Positions 24,446 to 36,107 of a DNA stretch of 64,000 bases are shown here, piece after piece. The stretch spans positions 63,949,001-64,013,000 of the forward strand of contig JAUMIR010000005.1 of NCBI GenBank assembly GCA_030847615.1, in the 5' to 3' direction. The notes below the pieces were generated by a model. That model had not been told where the DNA came from, searched no databases, and saw only the letters and a list, made by a program, of their open reading frames with translations. A program made the translations under genes and the position numbers. The first letter of the stretch is position 1, and the number at the start of each line of letters is the position of its first letter. The stretch comes from Gambelia wislizenii (taxonomy: Eukaryota; Chordata; Lepidosauria; Squamata; Crotaphytidae).

Positions 24446-25183
24446 GTTTATTATGAAATTATTCTCAGTATTCAATATACTTGAGATTGCACTGTAATCT
24501 AAACAATATCCATTTATCTTGATTATGCATTCCTGTCATTTTCTAAAATTTAAGATTAATTTTAGCAGTGCTGTCAGCATAGTCTTATGCATATTTATTT
24601 CAAGTAAGCCCATCCTACTACATTTACAGAAGGACTGCAGGTTTAGTCTTTTTAGAGCATTGTTAATACTTTTGATATGCTGCATAACTACGGCAACATA
24701 ACCTACACTAGAGAGCCTCCTTGTGTGGTTCCTGCATTTAATAACAGTTGCCAGTGTGTGGGGACGTGTTTCTTTTGATGCATGTGTGGAGAATATGCCT
24801 GCTATATACACAGTAACCACATCTGTCCTATTTTAATGGTTGTTTTTATATGTTCTACTAATAAGATTCATCTGCCTGAATGCTATATGCAGGAGAAGTG
24901 GCATAATTTAAAAAACAACAATAGCATAACGTTATTTAGGTGTGCAATCTCAAAGTCAGGGGACCTTTTCAGAAAACCAGGCCCATATTGTCCTTCACAA
25001 GCTAGTTCAGTGAGCCAGAGTTAAACACTGGATACTTCTAAAATCAAAGCAAGACAGAGAGAACTGTTAAGTACACTGACATTCCACCTAACAATGGTTT
25101 ATGCTTGCTTTTAATTAGTTTCTCAAAATTAAAGCTATACTTCAATCCATACAATGAGATGTACATGTCTGGACCCAAGGTTG
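24446..25183. other. Intronic DNA, no recognised feature
   Basis: AT-rich sequence between the degraded LINE and the GC-rich TIR element. Nothing supported. Confidence 0.45.
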
Positions 25184-25185
25184 TA

Positions 25186-26720
25186 CAGTCGTTCCTTCAC
25201 ATTCACAGTTTTGTATATTTGTGGAAATCTGTAAGCCTCCCCAGGGAACATGTTTGGGGGTGGAGACAAGCCTTAAGAAAGCCCAGCATTCGCCGCAAAG
25301 CTGCTGAACTGCAAAGCCTGCAAGTGCTCAGTGGTGGGGGCATGGTGGGGGCAGCGGCAGAAGCCCTGAGGGTATGGCGGCGGTGGCAGCATGGCAGACA
25401 CAGCAGCAGAGGCCCCGGAGGTATGGTGGCATTCCTTTGTGGGGGGGGGAGTCCAAGCCCGAGGAATGCCGTGCGTTTGGCAGCTTTGCCCTGAATGCAT
25501 CGCATTCCTCAGGCTTGGTTGTGTTCAGGACAAAGCCGCCAAATGCGGCCATTCCTCAGGGTTCAATCCAGTTGGGGTGGGAAAGGCAAGCCTGAAGAAT
25601 GGCCGCATTCGGTGGTTTTGCCCTGAACACAGCCATTCTTCGGGCTTGCTTTTCCTGCCCCAATTGTGTTGAACCCCGGTTTGAGGGGAGCACCCCAGTT
25701 TGCTGGGTATTTGTTCTCTGTGGAGGGGTGGAAATCCGAAGGACAAACTTGCTGGCTGCAAAGCGACGGAGGTTTGTTCGTCCATCCGATTTCCACTCCT
25801 CCACAGAGAACCATGGCTTTGAGAGCAGCGGTGGCCATGGCAGCTTCCTGCTGTTTAAAGGGCTTTTTCCCACCCCCCGGACATGGGGGAACCCGAAGCC
25901 CAGGGAAGCTGCCTCCCCCCCCAAAGCCACTTTTAAAACAGATTCTGTTCACCCCCCTGCCCTAGTTTCTCACTGGATTTTCAGGTAGCAGCACCTTCCC
26001 TTAGCTTTAGGTTCCCTCCACATCCCTGGGGTGGGGGGAAGAAGCCGTTTAAACAGCAGGAAGCCGCCTCCACCTCAAAAGCTGATGAGAAACCAGGGAA
26101 GGGGTTGGGTGAGTGGCATGGCTTCCCACTGTTTATATGTCTTCTTCCCCCACCCCTGCAAGGGATGTGGAGGGAACCCAAAACCCAGGAAAGCCGCTGC
26201 CACCGCCGCCACCCAAAAAGCTGGTGAGAAACCAGGGAAGGGGTGGTGGTGAACAGAATCCATTTAAAAAGTGGCTTTTCAGGCGGCAGTTGCTTCCCTG
26301 GGCTTTAGGTTCCCTCCCATGTCCCTTGTGGGGGAGAGAAGCCATTTAAACAGCAGGAAGCCACGCTGCTCACCCAACCCCTTCCCTGGTTTCTCACCAG
26401 CTTTTTGGGTGACACTGGTGGTTTCCTGCTGTTTGAATGTCTTCTCTATTCCCCACCCCCAGGACATGGGGGGAACCCAAAGACAGGGAAGCCACCACCG
26501 CCCGAAAAGCTGGTGAGAAACCAGGGAAGGGGGGGGTGAACAGAATCTATTTAAAAAGTGGCTTTTTGGGCAGCAGCAGCTTGCCTGGGCTTTGGCTCCC
26601 CCCTCTCCCAGGGAACAAAGGCCAAGCAAACCCTGGGGGAAGGGGGAAAGTTTATTCATGGTTTTTTCACATTCACGGGGGTCTTGTGCCCCAACCCCTG
26701 CGAATGTGAAGGGATGATTG
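25186..26720. mobile_element. GC-rich TIR element with internal inverted repeats
   Basis: A 1535 bp block, clearly richer in G and C than its flanks, is bounded by imperfect inverted ends: CAGTCGTTCCTTCACATTC (25186-25204) and GAATGTGAAGGGATGATTG (26702-26720). TA flanks both sides (25184-25185, 26721-26722), as for Tc1/mariner/pogo elements. The terminal wording resembles the MITEs at 3813-4203 and 39453-39683. Inside are a hairpin with 35-39 bp arms (25714-25748 with 25772-25810) and motifs repeated in both orientations. Examples are CTGGTGAGAAACCAGGG near 26080 (a variant), 26220 and 26510 and inverted near 26383 and 25958, and TTTAAACAGCAGGAAGCC near 26047 and 26345 and inverted near 25840. 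The many open frames over it follow from base composition; I see no transposase. Confidence 0.7.
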
Positions 26721-26964
26721 TAATCCAGTTTCATGTGTTAGTTTAAGCCTTAGTCTGTTTTGTATAATGCCTAAACAAATATTGATTGTCTAAAATCTCT
26801 GTGAGTTTACTAGCAGTGTGCTCAGTAAGGCATACTTCCACATAGATTTTCATAGATTTGCAGCTTAACTTTGGATTTAACAATTAGGTACTAAATCTTT
26901 GTTAAAACCTGAAGCTCGCACTTCATTTGCAATGTGCATATAATCATCTACTTTGCAGTCAGCA

Positions 26965-26965
26965 A

Positions 26966-26996
<31 letters not shown>

Positions 26997-26997
26997 G
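26965..26997. repeat. (AAT)n microsatellite
   Basis: About ten uninterrupted AAT units. Confidence 0.95.
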
Positions 26998-27514
26998 GAG
27001 TCTGAAATATTTAAATATTTATAATGGTGAATAATGTAATATATACTACATTATTTGTATAGTATACAATGAACAAACACAGAAAGAGCCAGAACAAAAC
27101 TAAAAACATTGCACAAATTTTAACCCACTGAGCCCAGGTTCATATATAAAAAAAGGAGACTTAATACTTCCCTTACATAAACAAAAGCCAGCAAATGGAC
27201 ATTGTGTTCTACAAAGTAATGTAAAATAAAATCCACGGCTCATAAGAACTAAATCCAAGCTTCATAAGAAGCCACATTGGTATGGATAATAGTGTTTCAG
27301 ACACACTGGAAGAGAACCTGTAGCCCTTCAGATGTTATGGTATTGCAATTTCCCTCAGCCTCAGCCACATGTCTAACAGCAAGGGGCTTTCATTTAGCAA
27401 TATATGGAGGATCACCATGATCTACATACAACCTCTAAGAATGTCTTCCTCCCCTTCTCAGCATTAGATGCAACACATCATTACAGCAGCCCTCAACATG
27501 AGGTTGTCGTCGTT

Positions 27515-27605
27515 AACTGTATTTAAACCTCAGCTTTTTCCCAGAACCAGGACTTAAAGTGGCTTACATATTAAAACAAATTCAGTATAGTTAAAACATA
27601 CAAAA
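27515..27605 (-). mobile_element. LINE/SINE 3' tail fragment
   Basis: On the minus strand this reads as the GTAAGCCACTTTAAGTCC...GGGAAAAAGCTGAGG type of retroposon 3' end common in reptiles. Short and degraded; family not assigned. Confidence 0.4.
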
Positions 27606-28919
27606 GTTCAATCACTGTTATTTCAAACTTACACCCTCCAACGGTCCTGATTTGGCAGGGACAGTCCTAATTAATCCTCTATTGGTCCACTTTTTCAAAT
27701 GCTTTTAAAATGTCCCCTTTTCTTTCTCTTCCTGCTGCTTTCCCCCTTCATTCTCAGTTTACCTCAGTTGGTGCAAACTGAGTTTAAAATGCAAAAGTAC
27801 TTTGCATTCAGTTAACTCAGGAAGATGGAGAGGAGAGGAGAGGAGGGGGCAGAACATTCCCAGTAGGCTCAGGCAAAAGCAAACTGCTGCAGTTTGTGTG
27901 TTCTTCCTCACTGATAAATTTTACCATCTTAACTAGACTCTGATGCCGATTGGCCACACATTTCCCAGTTTTCATCTGTGAGATGTTGGACAGTATGCAG
28001 ACCATGGTAATTGGTTGCATCAGAATAGATATAAAAGCTGCATCCTTGTTAATGCTAAGAAGAAAAAGGAGGGGGTATTCTTATCTGTACCCACTCCCTC
28101 AAATAAGAGATTGAAAACATTACCCTTAATGGTTACCTTGTACACTGGAATAGTATTTCAATGCAAAGATCTATCTATTAAATTAGGAACATCCACATCT
28201 TAATCCATTGTATTATCTAAACTCAGAGACAGAAGATACTCATATCCCTTCCCTGTAGTGCACTATCCTTGTCAGAATTCGGGAGTCAGTGATACTCCAG
28301 ATACTGCTGAACTACTGCTCCCATTATCCATACCATGAACAATGCTGGTAGTTGAAGACAATGGGGATTTTTAATAACCCTATTTCATTGAGGACCGGTT
28401 GCAATCTGGGTCATTAAAAATAAAGCAACAAAACTCAACTGGAATAAGTTTTCCTCCCACATTTTAACATAGGACTATATTACAATGGAATGCTGGAAAT
28501 GAAGGTGCCAAGCAAATGAAGGGATTGAGACAGGACACCAACAAGACAATAGGAAACAATGTATGTTGCATAAATAAAATACATACTATTAATAAATAAA
28601 ATATGTAATCCTTTCTCACTTAAAGAATAAACACTCAATTCAGAGCAGAATGCCTCATGGGTGAGATAACCTGCTCTTGTTTATCTGGAGCACTGAGCAA
28701 AGTGACAGTAATATTAAGCAAAATCCATTTCCGTTCTTTTGTTTCAACTTTTGTGTGACTGATGCTTTAAAAAGGCTTCAAAGAAAGATGGGGCTTAATC
28801 TGTAAATCAAAAAGTCATGGATGTTCTTCACCCTGCTTTTTCAGCTAAGTTCTAACATAGATATTATTCTTTTGGCATTTTTTTTTAAAACGAAAGGCAT
28901 GTAGATGAGATTTTCACTA

Positions 28920-30048
28920 CAGGTATACCTCAGTTAACAAAGAAAAAGTGCTCCTGGACATTATTTCTTTATCATTAAATTTGGTTGGAGAGGCAGAAAT
29001 AACATGAAAAGAACAATGATAGGTTTCTGCACCTCAAAAAAGAGGAGTAGTTCAACATACTTTATTCAAAACTAACAATATGCACATGTGGAATGAAACA
29101 ACCAGGGCAAAGCCTTGCTTAAGTAAACAAAAACATTTTGAAACTTTCAGGAACCACTTGAAAGCTTCTTCCAAACTGCACCTAGGTATGATATTTTCTT
29201 TCATCGGTCCATTTTTTAAAATGATTTCCATCTTAGTGGCTATGCTTTTTAAAATGCTGGTTGGGGGAGGAGCTGGTGAGGCAGGCTTATCTGCTTTCCC
29301 ACTTTTCTCTCCACTTTGATGTTCATGCACTGGAGGCAGCTTACTTGTTGTAAGCTTACTTGTTATAGGCAGTAAGCAAGGGGATCAAAGGTGCTACCTC
29401 TGAGACTGAGAGAGAGAAAAACTAGGTCTACAAAAGCTTATGCTACAATTTTCTCTCTGTCAGTCTCAAAGGTGCTACAAGATCCCCTTGATACTGATAT
29501 TCCAGACTAACATGACTATGTCTTTTTAGTACGCAGGCACACACATCTACAGTAGGATTGGCTACAACAGAATCCAATTCTTTCCCAGCCCAAGCTTTAT
29601 TGCAATGTTTACTGCAGACACACTGCTGCAACCTGATACTGAAAGTTTGTGTTTCTCCAGTCTACCTTCACCGTCTTTCCTATGTCATTGCTGCTAAAAA
29701 CTTCCAGGTAGACAGAGGGCAAGGAGAAAAGGGGAGCTAGCATAAAAAACTTGTTTCTTTCTCAAAGGCTTTGGGGTTGTCCAGATGATGAAAATACTCC
29801 CCACAGAATTCGTAGAGAATATGATGTGTCTCAACGTGATCTGAATGAGATTCATGATACTCGGAAGGAGGTGGGCTAAAAATTCCACAAACTATGCAGT
29901 AAAAGGAGCATGTGGACACTCCATTCGAATAAATGCAAACGGATGTGAATAGGCAAAAAAGTGGTGGAGACAAAACAACTTTGCTGCAAATGCACTTGCA
30001 GTATACCATCACATCTAGACAAACCCTTTGTTAACTGAGGTATGTCTG
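28920..30048. mobile_element. Mariner/pogo-like nonautonomous TIR element
   Basis: The ends are inverted repeats CAGGTATACCTCAGTTAAC at 28920 and GTTAACTGAGGTATGTCTG ending at 30048, with TA at 28918-28919 and 30049-30050. The length is 1129 bp and there is no transposase frame. Inside, 29377-29417 and 29451-29489 form an imperfect inverted repeat (AAGGGGATCAAAGGTGCTA with its complement), followed by a block ending CCAGACTAACATGACTATG that looks like an older interspersed repeat. The element may therefore be a composite of nested repeats. Confidence 0.65.
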
Positions 30049-30050
30049 TA

Positions 30051-31445
30051 CTTAAAATGCAATTGGAATGTTTTTCTGTGTATCAGTGTGTAACTTGGTG
30101 ACACTGCATCAAAGAAATGTGCTCAGAATTGAACAAGCATGAGCATATGGTACATTCTTTTCTCTTACAGTGCTACACTAGAAGCTGTTACTGAAATTTG
30201 TGCAGGATGCTAAAAAAGCCTCTAGATGCAGAGATGCTGCTATTAAACATAAAAGTTGTGCTCAGTTGCGGAGCTCAGAGGATTGGTCTATTCCTTGATT
30301 CAAATGACGTCATATGTACAGAGTCTGAAAACTATTAAGTTTGACTTCCCAAAAAGGTTGATTTTAAAAGGCCTCTTTTAAGTACTTTTTCACCAAAGTT
30401 ACACTAAAGACAGTTTAGCTCATGTTCTTTCTTTCTTTACACTCTTGTCCTATCTGATAGCTAAGTCTCCAGGATTCCCCAGAGTAGCATGATACCCGAT
30501 TACATGCTAAACACTGTAAGTGCAAAGACTAGATAAAAATTTGCCACCATAAATGTCTAGGATAGTAAAGCAGCTTCAAAGGTTGTTCAATAAGTAACAC
30601 AGTGAAATGTAAATAGTAGTATATATTAAATATTAGTATATATTATATTAAGATTTTTTTCATCTTTCCCCCTGAATTACATTATTTGTCTTCATGCAAG
30701 ATTTCCAGTAATAGCTTCTGTTTTCTTTTCCTTTCAATGCCAGTCAAGATAAGTACAGTGCAAGCCTAGGTTTCTTTATTTGGATGTCCACTGAGTTCAG
30801 TGAAACTGTCTCCAAAATAAATGTATATATGATTACAGTTGTATTTTCAGCTGGAATGTGGTCAAAATGAACAGAGCAGAATGAACAAAACTTATTTATA
30901 GAATTATGCAGTCACAAGTTTCCATATAGTAACCAAACTCTGAAAAATGGTCTGCCAAGAAGACAGCATTGATCGAAAGAGTACTTAAAATACAGCAAAT
31001 AAAATAAGTGCCATCTGATAAACTGCAATTAAATGCAAGGAGAAGAGATCGCAAGGTGAGATGCAGATGGCAGACACACAAACATTCACTGCTATACATG
31101 AGTAGTACTTAAGAGAACAGGAGCAGCAATAAATCAACATGCAAGCAGGTATGTCACTAAGATATTGCACTAGAGGCTAAAATAAATACAAAAGGCATTC
31201 TTCTGGGTTTGTTAAAAATTACATGCACACTTACAGCATACATTGTAAGCGCTGTAGCCCAGTACAACCTTTAGAGTTTTATTTTTAAGCTGTCCAAGGA
31301 GAAGATATTTTCTACATGCAAGACCATAATTTTACTTTTAACACGTAAGGTGCTTTCCAATCATGATCTTATTTTGCCCTCTGAAAGGATTTACCACAAT
31401 CCTAAACAATTCACCTTGCACTTGAAAACAAAACATGTTAAAATG
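30051..31445. other. Intronic DNA, no recognised feature
   Basis: AT-rich, with an alternating TATA-rich stretch near 30618-30650. No coding exon is supported. Confidence 0.45.
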
Positions 31446-31513
31446 ATGTAATTACTAGTGAATCCATTTATGAATTATATAATTACTAGTGAATTCATTT
31501 ATTTACTAGTGAA
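31446..31513. repeat. Three tandem copies of a 22-30 bp unit
   Basis: The core TTACTAGTGAATTCATTTA occurs three times (the first with one mismatch), at about 31450, 31482 and 31503, directly before the LINE 3' end. The last copy abuts the LINE start and may partly be its target-site duplication. Confidence 0.7.
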
Positions 31514-31912
31514 TTCATTTATCATCCCTGAAGGCCTTTTCGGTAATCGCCCCCAAATTATGGAATGGCCTGCCGAACGAGATCCATCAGATGACAAGCC
31601 TGATTGGCTTTAAAAAAGCACTAAAGACAGATCTCTTTCGGCAGGCCTTTCCTAATTAGATTCCGGCCTCAGGAGCTCCTGGCCTCTTTTAGTCTGCTGG
31701 CTATTTATTATTTTTTTAATGTGATTTTAGATTAGTTGTTTTTAATTTATATTGGTTTAATATCTTTTTATGGGGGAGGGTGGGGGTGGTGTTTAGGGAT
31801 TTTAATCTGTATTTGTATTTTAATTTTTGTAAGCCGCCCCAATTGTTTTTAACAGAGTGTCGGGGTATAAATAAATAACTAAATAATGACAATGATGATG
31901 ATGATGATAAGA
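31514..31912 (+). mobile_element. L2/CR1-type LINE 3' end, 5' truncated
   Basis: The first 140 bases stay open and encode KAFSVIAPKLWNGLPNEI, then GFKKALKTDLFRQAFPN and a stop, the C-terminus of the L2-type polyprotein. A T-rich 3' UTR follows, then TTTTTGTAAGCCGCCCC, GGGGTATAAATAAATAAC and a GAT microsatellite. The same C-terminus and tail occur in the LINE at 54197-55607, so the two are one family. Confidence 0.85.
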
Positions 31913-32486
31913 AAAGGGATACTAGAGCTTACATAAGTGAAGTAACTTTCTTCTAATAGTATAACTGCAGTGTTATTAACTGGTTTTGACAGCATCAAGA
32001 ATCTATTAGATCAAATTATTTCTTCCATATTCCCTACTCACCTTCTGCCACCAGCAGGCTTGCAATGGGCCTGCTGCAGAAGACTACAAAATCTAGCCCA
32101 ATACGGAACCATATCTGGACAGTGAAAATAGAGGGTTGGGGAAGGGGGCACTATAACTCATGCACTTGTGATAGTTTCTTATCTCTTTTTGTGTTAGCCA
32201 TGAGAGGGCTGGTGGGGATCAAAAGATATATGCTATCTATTAGAAATGTACATGCAGTATACCTCACTCATGGATCTAGTCCACAGGCCTCCAGCAGCCT
32301 ATGGATAGCCATGATTCTGTATAACAGAAAACTGCAGAAAGCACTGTTTGTTTGTTTTTCAAAAGAAAATTGGCTGTTTGGGGGGGGGGGTGAGAGGGTT
32401 CTTCAAATATGTAACAAATCTGTTCTAATTACCACATGAACATCCTTATCTTCAGGAAGGGCTGAAACGTTTTAAGCTGAATATGT
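31913..32486. other. Intronic DNA, no recognised feature
   Basis: Noncoding, with a G run at 32380-32390. No exon signals were found. Confidence 0.4.
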
Positions 32487-32850
32487 AGCAGAATGGCCCT
32501 CCCTCCATCCCAACTGCCATTGCCCTGGCCAAGGAGGGAGAGAAGCTAAGGCAGGCACAACTGCATCTTGTCTTGGCCCAGAAGCAGAATGGCCCTCCCT
32601 CCAAACCAACTCCCATTGCCCTGGCTGCAGAAAGGGAGAAGGAAAGGCAGACAGAGCTCCATCTTGCCTCAGCCCAGAAGCAGAACAGCCCTCCCGCCAT
32701 CCCAACTGCCATTGCCCTGGCCAAGGAGAGAGAGAGAGAAGGAAAGTCAGGCACAACTCCATCTTGCCTCTGCCCAGAAGCAGAACGGTCCTCCCTCCAA
32801 ACCAACTGCCATTGCCCTGGCCAAGGAGGGAGAAAAGAGAATGCTAGACA
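32487..32850. repeat. Minisatellite, 96-100 bp unit, about 3.7 copies
   Basis: The unit begins with AGCAGAAYGGCCCTCCCTCC and restarts at 32487, 32583, 32679 and 32779. Each unit contains CAACTGCCATTGCCCTGGCC and a GGAGGGAGA-type purine run. Copies differ by substitutions and by GA expansion in the third. Open frames over it on both strands (for example 32452-32805 minus) show periodic peptides caused by the repeat and are not evidence for a gene. Confidence 0.9.
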
Positions 32851-32859
32851 TCCCTTCCC

Positions 32860-33013
32860 CTACTGCCATCCCCTTTCCTTTTGCATCATGTCTTCATTAG
32901 ATAGAAAGCTTGAGGGCAGGGAATTGTTTTGTTGTTCTTTTTCTTGTAAAGCGCCATGTACATTGATGGCGCTATAGAAATAAAAGAAGAAGAAGAAGAT
33001 GATGATGATGATT
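32860..33013 (+). mobile_element. Retroposon 3' tail
   Basis: CTTGTAAAGCGCCATGTACA, then TTGATGGCGCTATAGAAATA, followed by (AGA)n(TGA)n (32983-33013), is the 3' end of a LINE or SINE with an L2/CR1-like tail. The minisatellite lies immediately 5' of it, so the two may belong to one retroposed unit. Confidence 0.6.
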
Positions 33014-33172
33014 CAACATTGCTGGAGTAGAGAATTTGCCTGCCAATAAATGCTGATTTTAGCAGCACTTCTACAAGTTATTCCACTCACACTTTATAAC
33101 TTATAAACAAGTATAAAACAATGGGAGTCATCATACAGTCTTAAACATATATTTGATACATGATAAATGTTA

Positions 33173-33319
<147 letters not shown>

Positions 33320-33561
33320 TTAAAAAAAATATATTTTAAAGGGCAACAGAGTTAAAGAAACTCCAGATCTTTAAAATATGAATGATATTCTTTGAAAATT
33401 TGAACCATTATAATAATGTGATATGATCACAGCTTTCCCATTTTACCTAGCCTTCTAAGATAAAATTGTGAACTCTTGAGAGTCAGTTTGAGCTTCCCTT
33501 ATAACCTGAATGGAAACTACAAAAGACAGTTTACACAGGCCATAGTTTATACAGTTTACTA

Positions 33562-33775
33562 CAGATTTAGTAGGCCACAAGCTAAAGATGAATCAACAGT
33601 GTGAGGCAGTAGCCAAAAAAGCCAATGCAATTCTAGGCTGCATCAACAGGAGTCTAGTGTCCAATTGGCAAGTAGTAGTGCCACTATATTCTGCTTTGGT
33701 CAGACCTCATCTAGAATACTGTGTCCAGTTCTGGGTACCACAGTTCAAGGAGGATGTGAGGACAGTTTTCTAACC
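33562..33775 (+). mobile_element. LINE RT C-terminal fragment (CR1-like)
   Basis: The plus strand encodes MNQQCEAVAKKANAILGCIN and then LYSALVRPHLEYCVQFWVPQ, a block characteristic of CR1/jockey-type ORF2 proteins. About 60 codons are preserved without a stop. Both ends are truncated. It is a different subfamily from the L2-type LINEs here, whose equivalent block is SRLDFCNALYMGLP. Confidence 0.75.
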
Positions 33776-33977
33776 TGCTTACTATGGATATAGTAGCACC
33801 ATCTCTTTTTGGGGCATGGGCATCATTGTAAGGTAGATACAAACGAAATAAATGCGCATACATAAAACAGCACATCCATAATAACAAACAGTCTAGAATT
33901 CATATTGTATATATGGTATATAATGATATATAAGGATTATTAAATTACATCCAATGTTGCCCTAGCACAACAACATC

Positions 33978-34191
33978 TGTTGTTGTTGTTGCTGCTCCTG
34001 CTGTCCTGTGCCTTCAAGTCATTTCCAACTTATGGCAACCCAAGGTGAACCTGTCACAGGGTTTTCTGGAGCTAAGGCTGTGTGACTTGCCCAAGGTCAT
34101 GCAGTGGGTTTTCACAGTCAAGTGGGGAATATAACCCTGGTCTCCAGTGTCATAGTCCAACACTCAAATGTCTACATCACACTGGCTCTCC
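33978..34191 (-). mobile_element. Sauria-type SINE
   Basis: Reverse orientation. The tail is at the left (GTTGTTGTTGTTG, then GCCTTCAAGTCATTTCCAAC, the complement of the Bov-B-like end). It is followed by GGGTTTTCTGGAG, TTGCCCAAGGTCATGCAGTG and a tRNA-like head ending in CACACTGGCTCTCC. Confidence 0.85.
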
Positions 34192-34490
34192 CCAGAACTC
34201 TACACTGCCCCAAAACAACTCCAGGGGGGCTTCTAATACTCCAGAACTCTTTTTTGTGGTTGCATGATGGAATGCTGGGAGGGAATCATTCCCTCTTGCT
34301 TCTGCTAATGGAAGATGCCATTGGAAACTTCATAACCACTTTAAGATAGTGACACTTAAAACATCCTTAGAAACAGTGTTGCTAAGTGGTGGTGTAAAAA
34401 CAAAACCCCAAACATCCAGATTCCTAGAAAATTCTATGCAAATATTAACCATTTGCCCAAACTATTCTGAGAGGAGGGGATAATTATTAC

Positions 34491-34606
34491 CTGCTATTGT
34501 ATTTAGAAACATGAGGTATTCAAAGTTAGAAATTTCTCGGTGCTGCCATCGCTGGGTCATATTTGATGCTTTAAAGATCTGACGTGGACTGGCCATAGAA
34601 ATCCGC
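34491..34606 (-). CDS. LRBA: PH-BEACH junction exon of LRBA
   Basis: A 116 bp exon with a CAG acceptor just above 34606 and a GTAATAAT donor below 34491. It begins with one base completing an Arg codon and ends in phase 1. It encodes [20 protein letters not shown] and continues [19 protein letters not shown]. This is the linker and start of the BEACH domain, where MTQRW and ISNFEYLM are diagnostic of the neurobeachin family. The [16 protein letters not shown] wording points to LRBA; to my knowledge NBEA has a different ATPRQLYKSS-like version. Confidence 0.93.
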
Positions 34607-35762
34607 CTGAAAGGTAAAAAATATGTGGCATAAGGTATTGTGATAAATCTACTTCCAAATTGTTACAAATTTCAGGTGTTTTACTATTTCTATCAGCAAT
34701 CCCATTTTTACTTAGGCAACTATAATTCTCAAATTCTGGCATATACAAGAATCATACCATGTCACCCCCCTCCCTCATATAGGATCATTTATAGGATCTA
34801 TAAATTACAGTCTCCTAAAGAAACTCCACTGTAGTCATGGAACTTGCTGCTAGGCATGGATGGTTTTATCTACAGAAAGTCTGTTTTACATTGTGGTTTC
34901 TCCACCTGATTCTGTACCTGGAAAGGAGTACCATGGAGGGTATCTTCATCCAGTCTGCATTTGTGAATTAGGTCTCTTTGTTCATTATTGTTAATCACAA
35001 TCTAATTCTAGAAAACTATATCCTGCCAGCTTTCTTTTATATTTGTTATCAGGCACAATTTCTGCCCATAAGAAAGAAATTTGAAGTATGACACTGATAT
35101 ATTTGAACATTAAATCAGATTGATTTTCTTTGTCTTGCCCTCTGTTTTTTTTTTTCCCATCACTCCCTCCAACCCATATCACACACTTTATTCAGAATAA
35201 CAACAGCGCAGTCTGATTTCAGTTTTGATTTCAATGATTACTCGGAATTCTATTCTAGTTTTCCACCAAAATTGTTTTTAACAATTTTTTATGTGTTTTG
35301 TAAATAAGCTCATGCATCATTCTAACTTGCACATTGAAATATCAGATGTAAAATCATTCTCTTAATGGACTATAACTGTAAGATAGAAGCAACCATGTCT
35401 GCATCGGGCAGTCCAAAGACAGCAAATAAAAGGACAGTGTTATTGAAATTACATAGTAGAAAACATTTTCTTTTTTCTATTTATTTGCTTGTTTATTTAA
35501 TTTTTATGCTGCCTTTCTCTCGGCGTGGGATCCAAGACAGCTTACAAAGGCAAAACACAAGATTCACTAAAAAACTAATAATAAACAATTAAAAACAATT
35601 AAACAATCACCACGATAAAACACCATTAAATTTTGAAAGGTATAAAATAATTTTAAAACATAACAATAAAGTTATAAATACAGCACACACACTTCTTTGC
35701 TTTTCTGGTTATGCGTTTTTGTAAATGAAGTTGTTTACCAAGAGCTCAGAGACTCATAGTAC
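34607..35762. other. LRBA intron with minus-strand retroposon tail
   Basis: A 1.16 kb intron. The part near 35475-35650 is, on the minus strand, a retroposon 3' end (TGTAAGCTGTCTTGGATCCC, then GAGAAAGGCAGCATAAAAAT). A T run lies at 35143-35155. Nothing else is recognised. Confidence 0.55.
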
Positions 35763-35865
35763 CTGGTTTGAGGCAGTCCAAAACTAGTACCAATTCCAAC
35801 ACGAGGCAGACAATTAACCACTTTTTTAACTGTTGCAGGATCTGGGAAGTTGAACATGACAGCAA
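35763..35865 (-). CDS. LRBA: PH-like domain exon of LRBA
   Basis: A 103 bp exon with a TACAG acceptor just above 35865 and a GTACTATG donor below 35763, beginning after one base of a Val codon and ending in phase 2. It encodes VAVMFNFPDPATVKKVVNCL, then PRVGIGTSFGLPQTR, the last part of the BEACH-associated PH-like domain. The join to the next exon gives QTRRISM. A Cys at the place of Tyr or Ser in other family members is the only odd residue I noticed. Confidence 0.92.
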
Positions 35866-36107
35866 CTGTAAAAAATAATAATAATAATGACTAAGATGTT
35901 ATTTGCTGTCATAAAAAAAGAAAATGCTGATTTCTGGGAATGCAAGACATACATCTTTAAGATTCTTCATCATCACAGATGATGCTGAACATGAAAAGGT
36001 TTCACGCTAATTACAGTTATCAGGACAGCAGTATTACCCAATGGATTAGCTTATATTGGTTTGTGGAAATTTCTGTCTTCACTAGTCCAATGCTGGCATT
36101 TACCAGG

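Larger units (their letters stand above)
26723..28917. other. Intronic DNA with microsatellite and repeat fragments
   Basis: Contains an (AAT)n microsatellite (26965-26997), a minus-oriented LINE tail fragment near 27515-27605, a GGAGA-rich run near 27823-27845, and short pieces of an old palindromic repeat near 27305-27370 and 28275-28375. No exon is seen. Confidence 0.5.

Noticed and set aside
25105..26746. Many overlapping open frames of 60-150 codons on both strands
   Set aside because: They come from GC-rich, stop-poor repeat DNA. Their peptides are Pro/Gly/Ala-rich, overlap on both strands and match no domain.
32487..32850. CRISPR-like array
   Set aside because: Units are 96-100 bp with no unique spacers, in a vertebrate genome; it is a minisatellite.
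32452..32977. Four open frames of 96-134 codons with periodic peptides
   Set aside because: The period equals the 96-100 bp minisatellite unit; open frames on both strands are expected from such an array.
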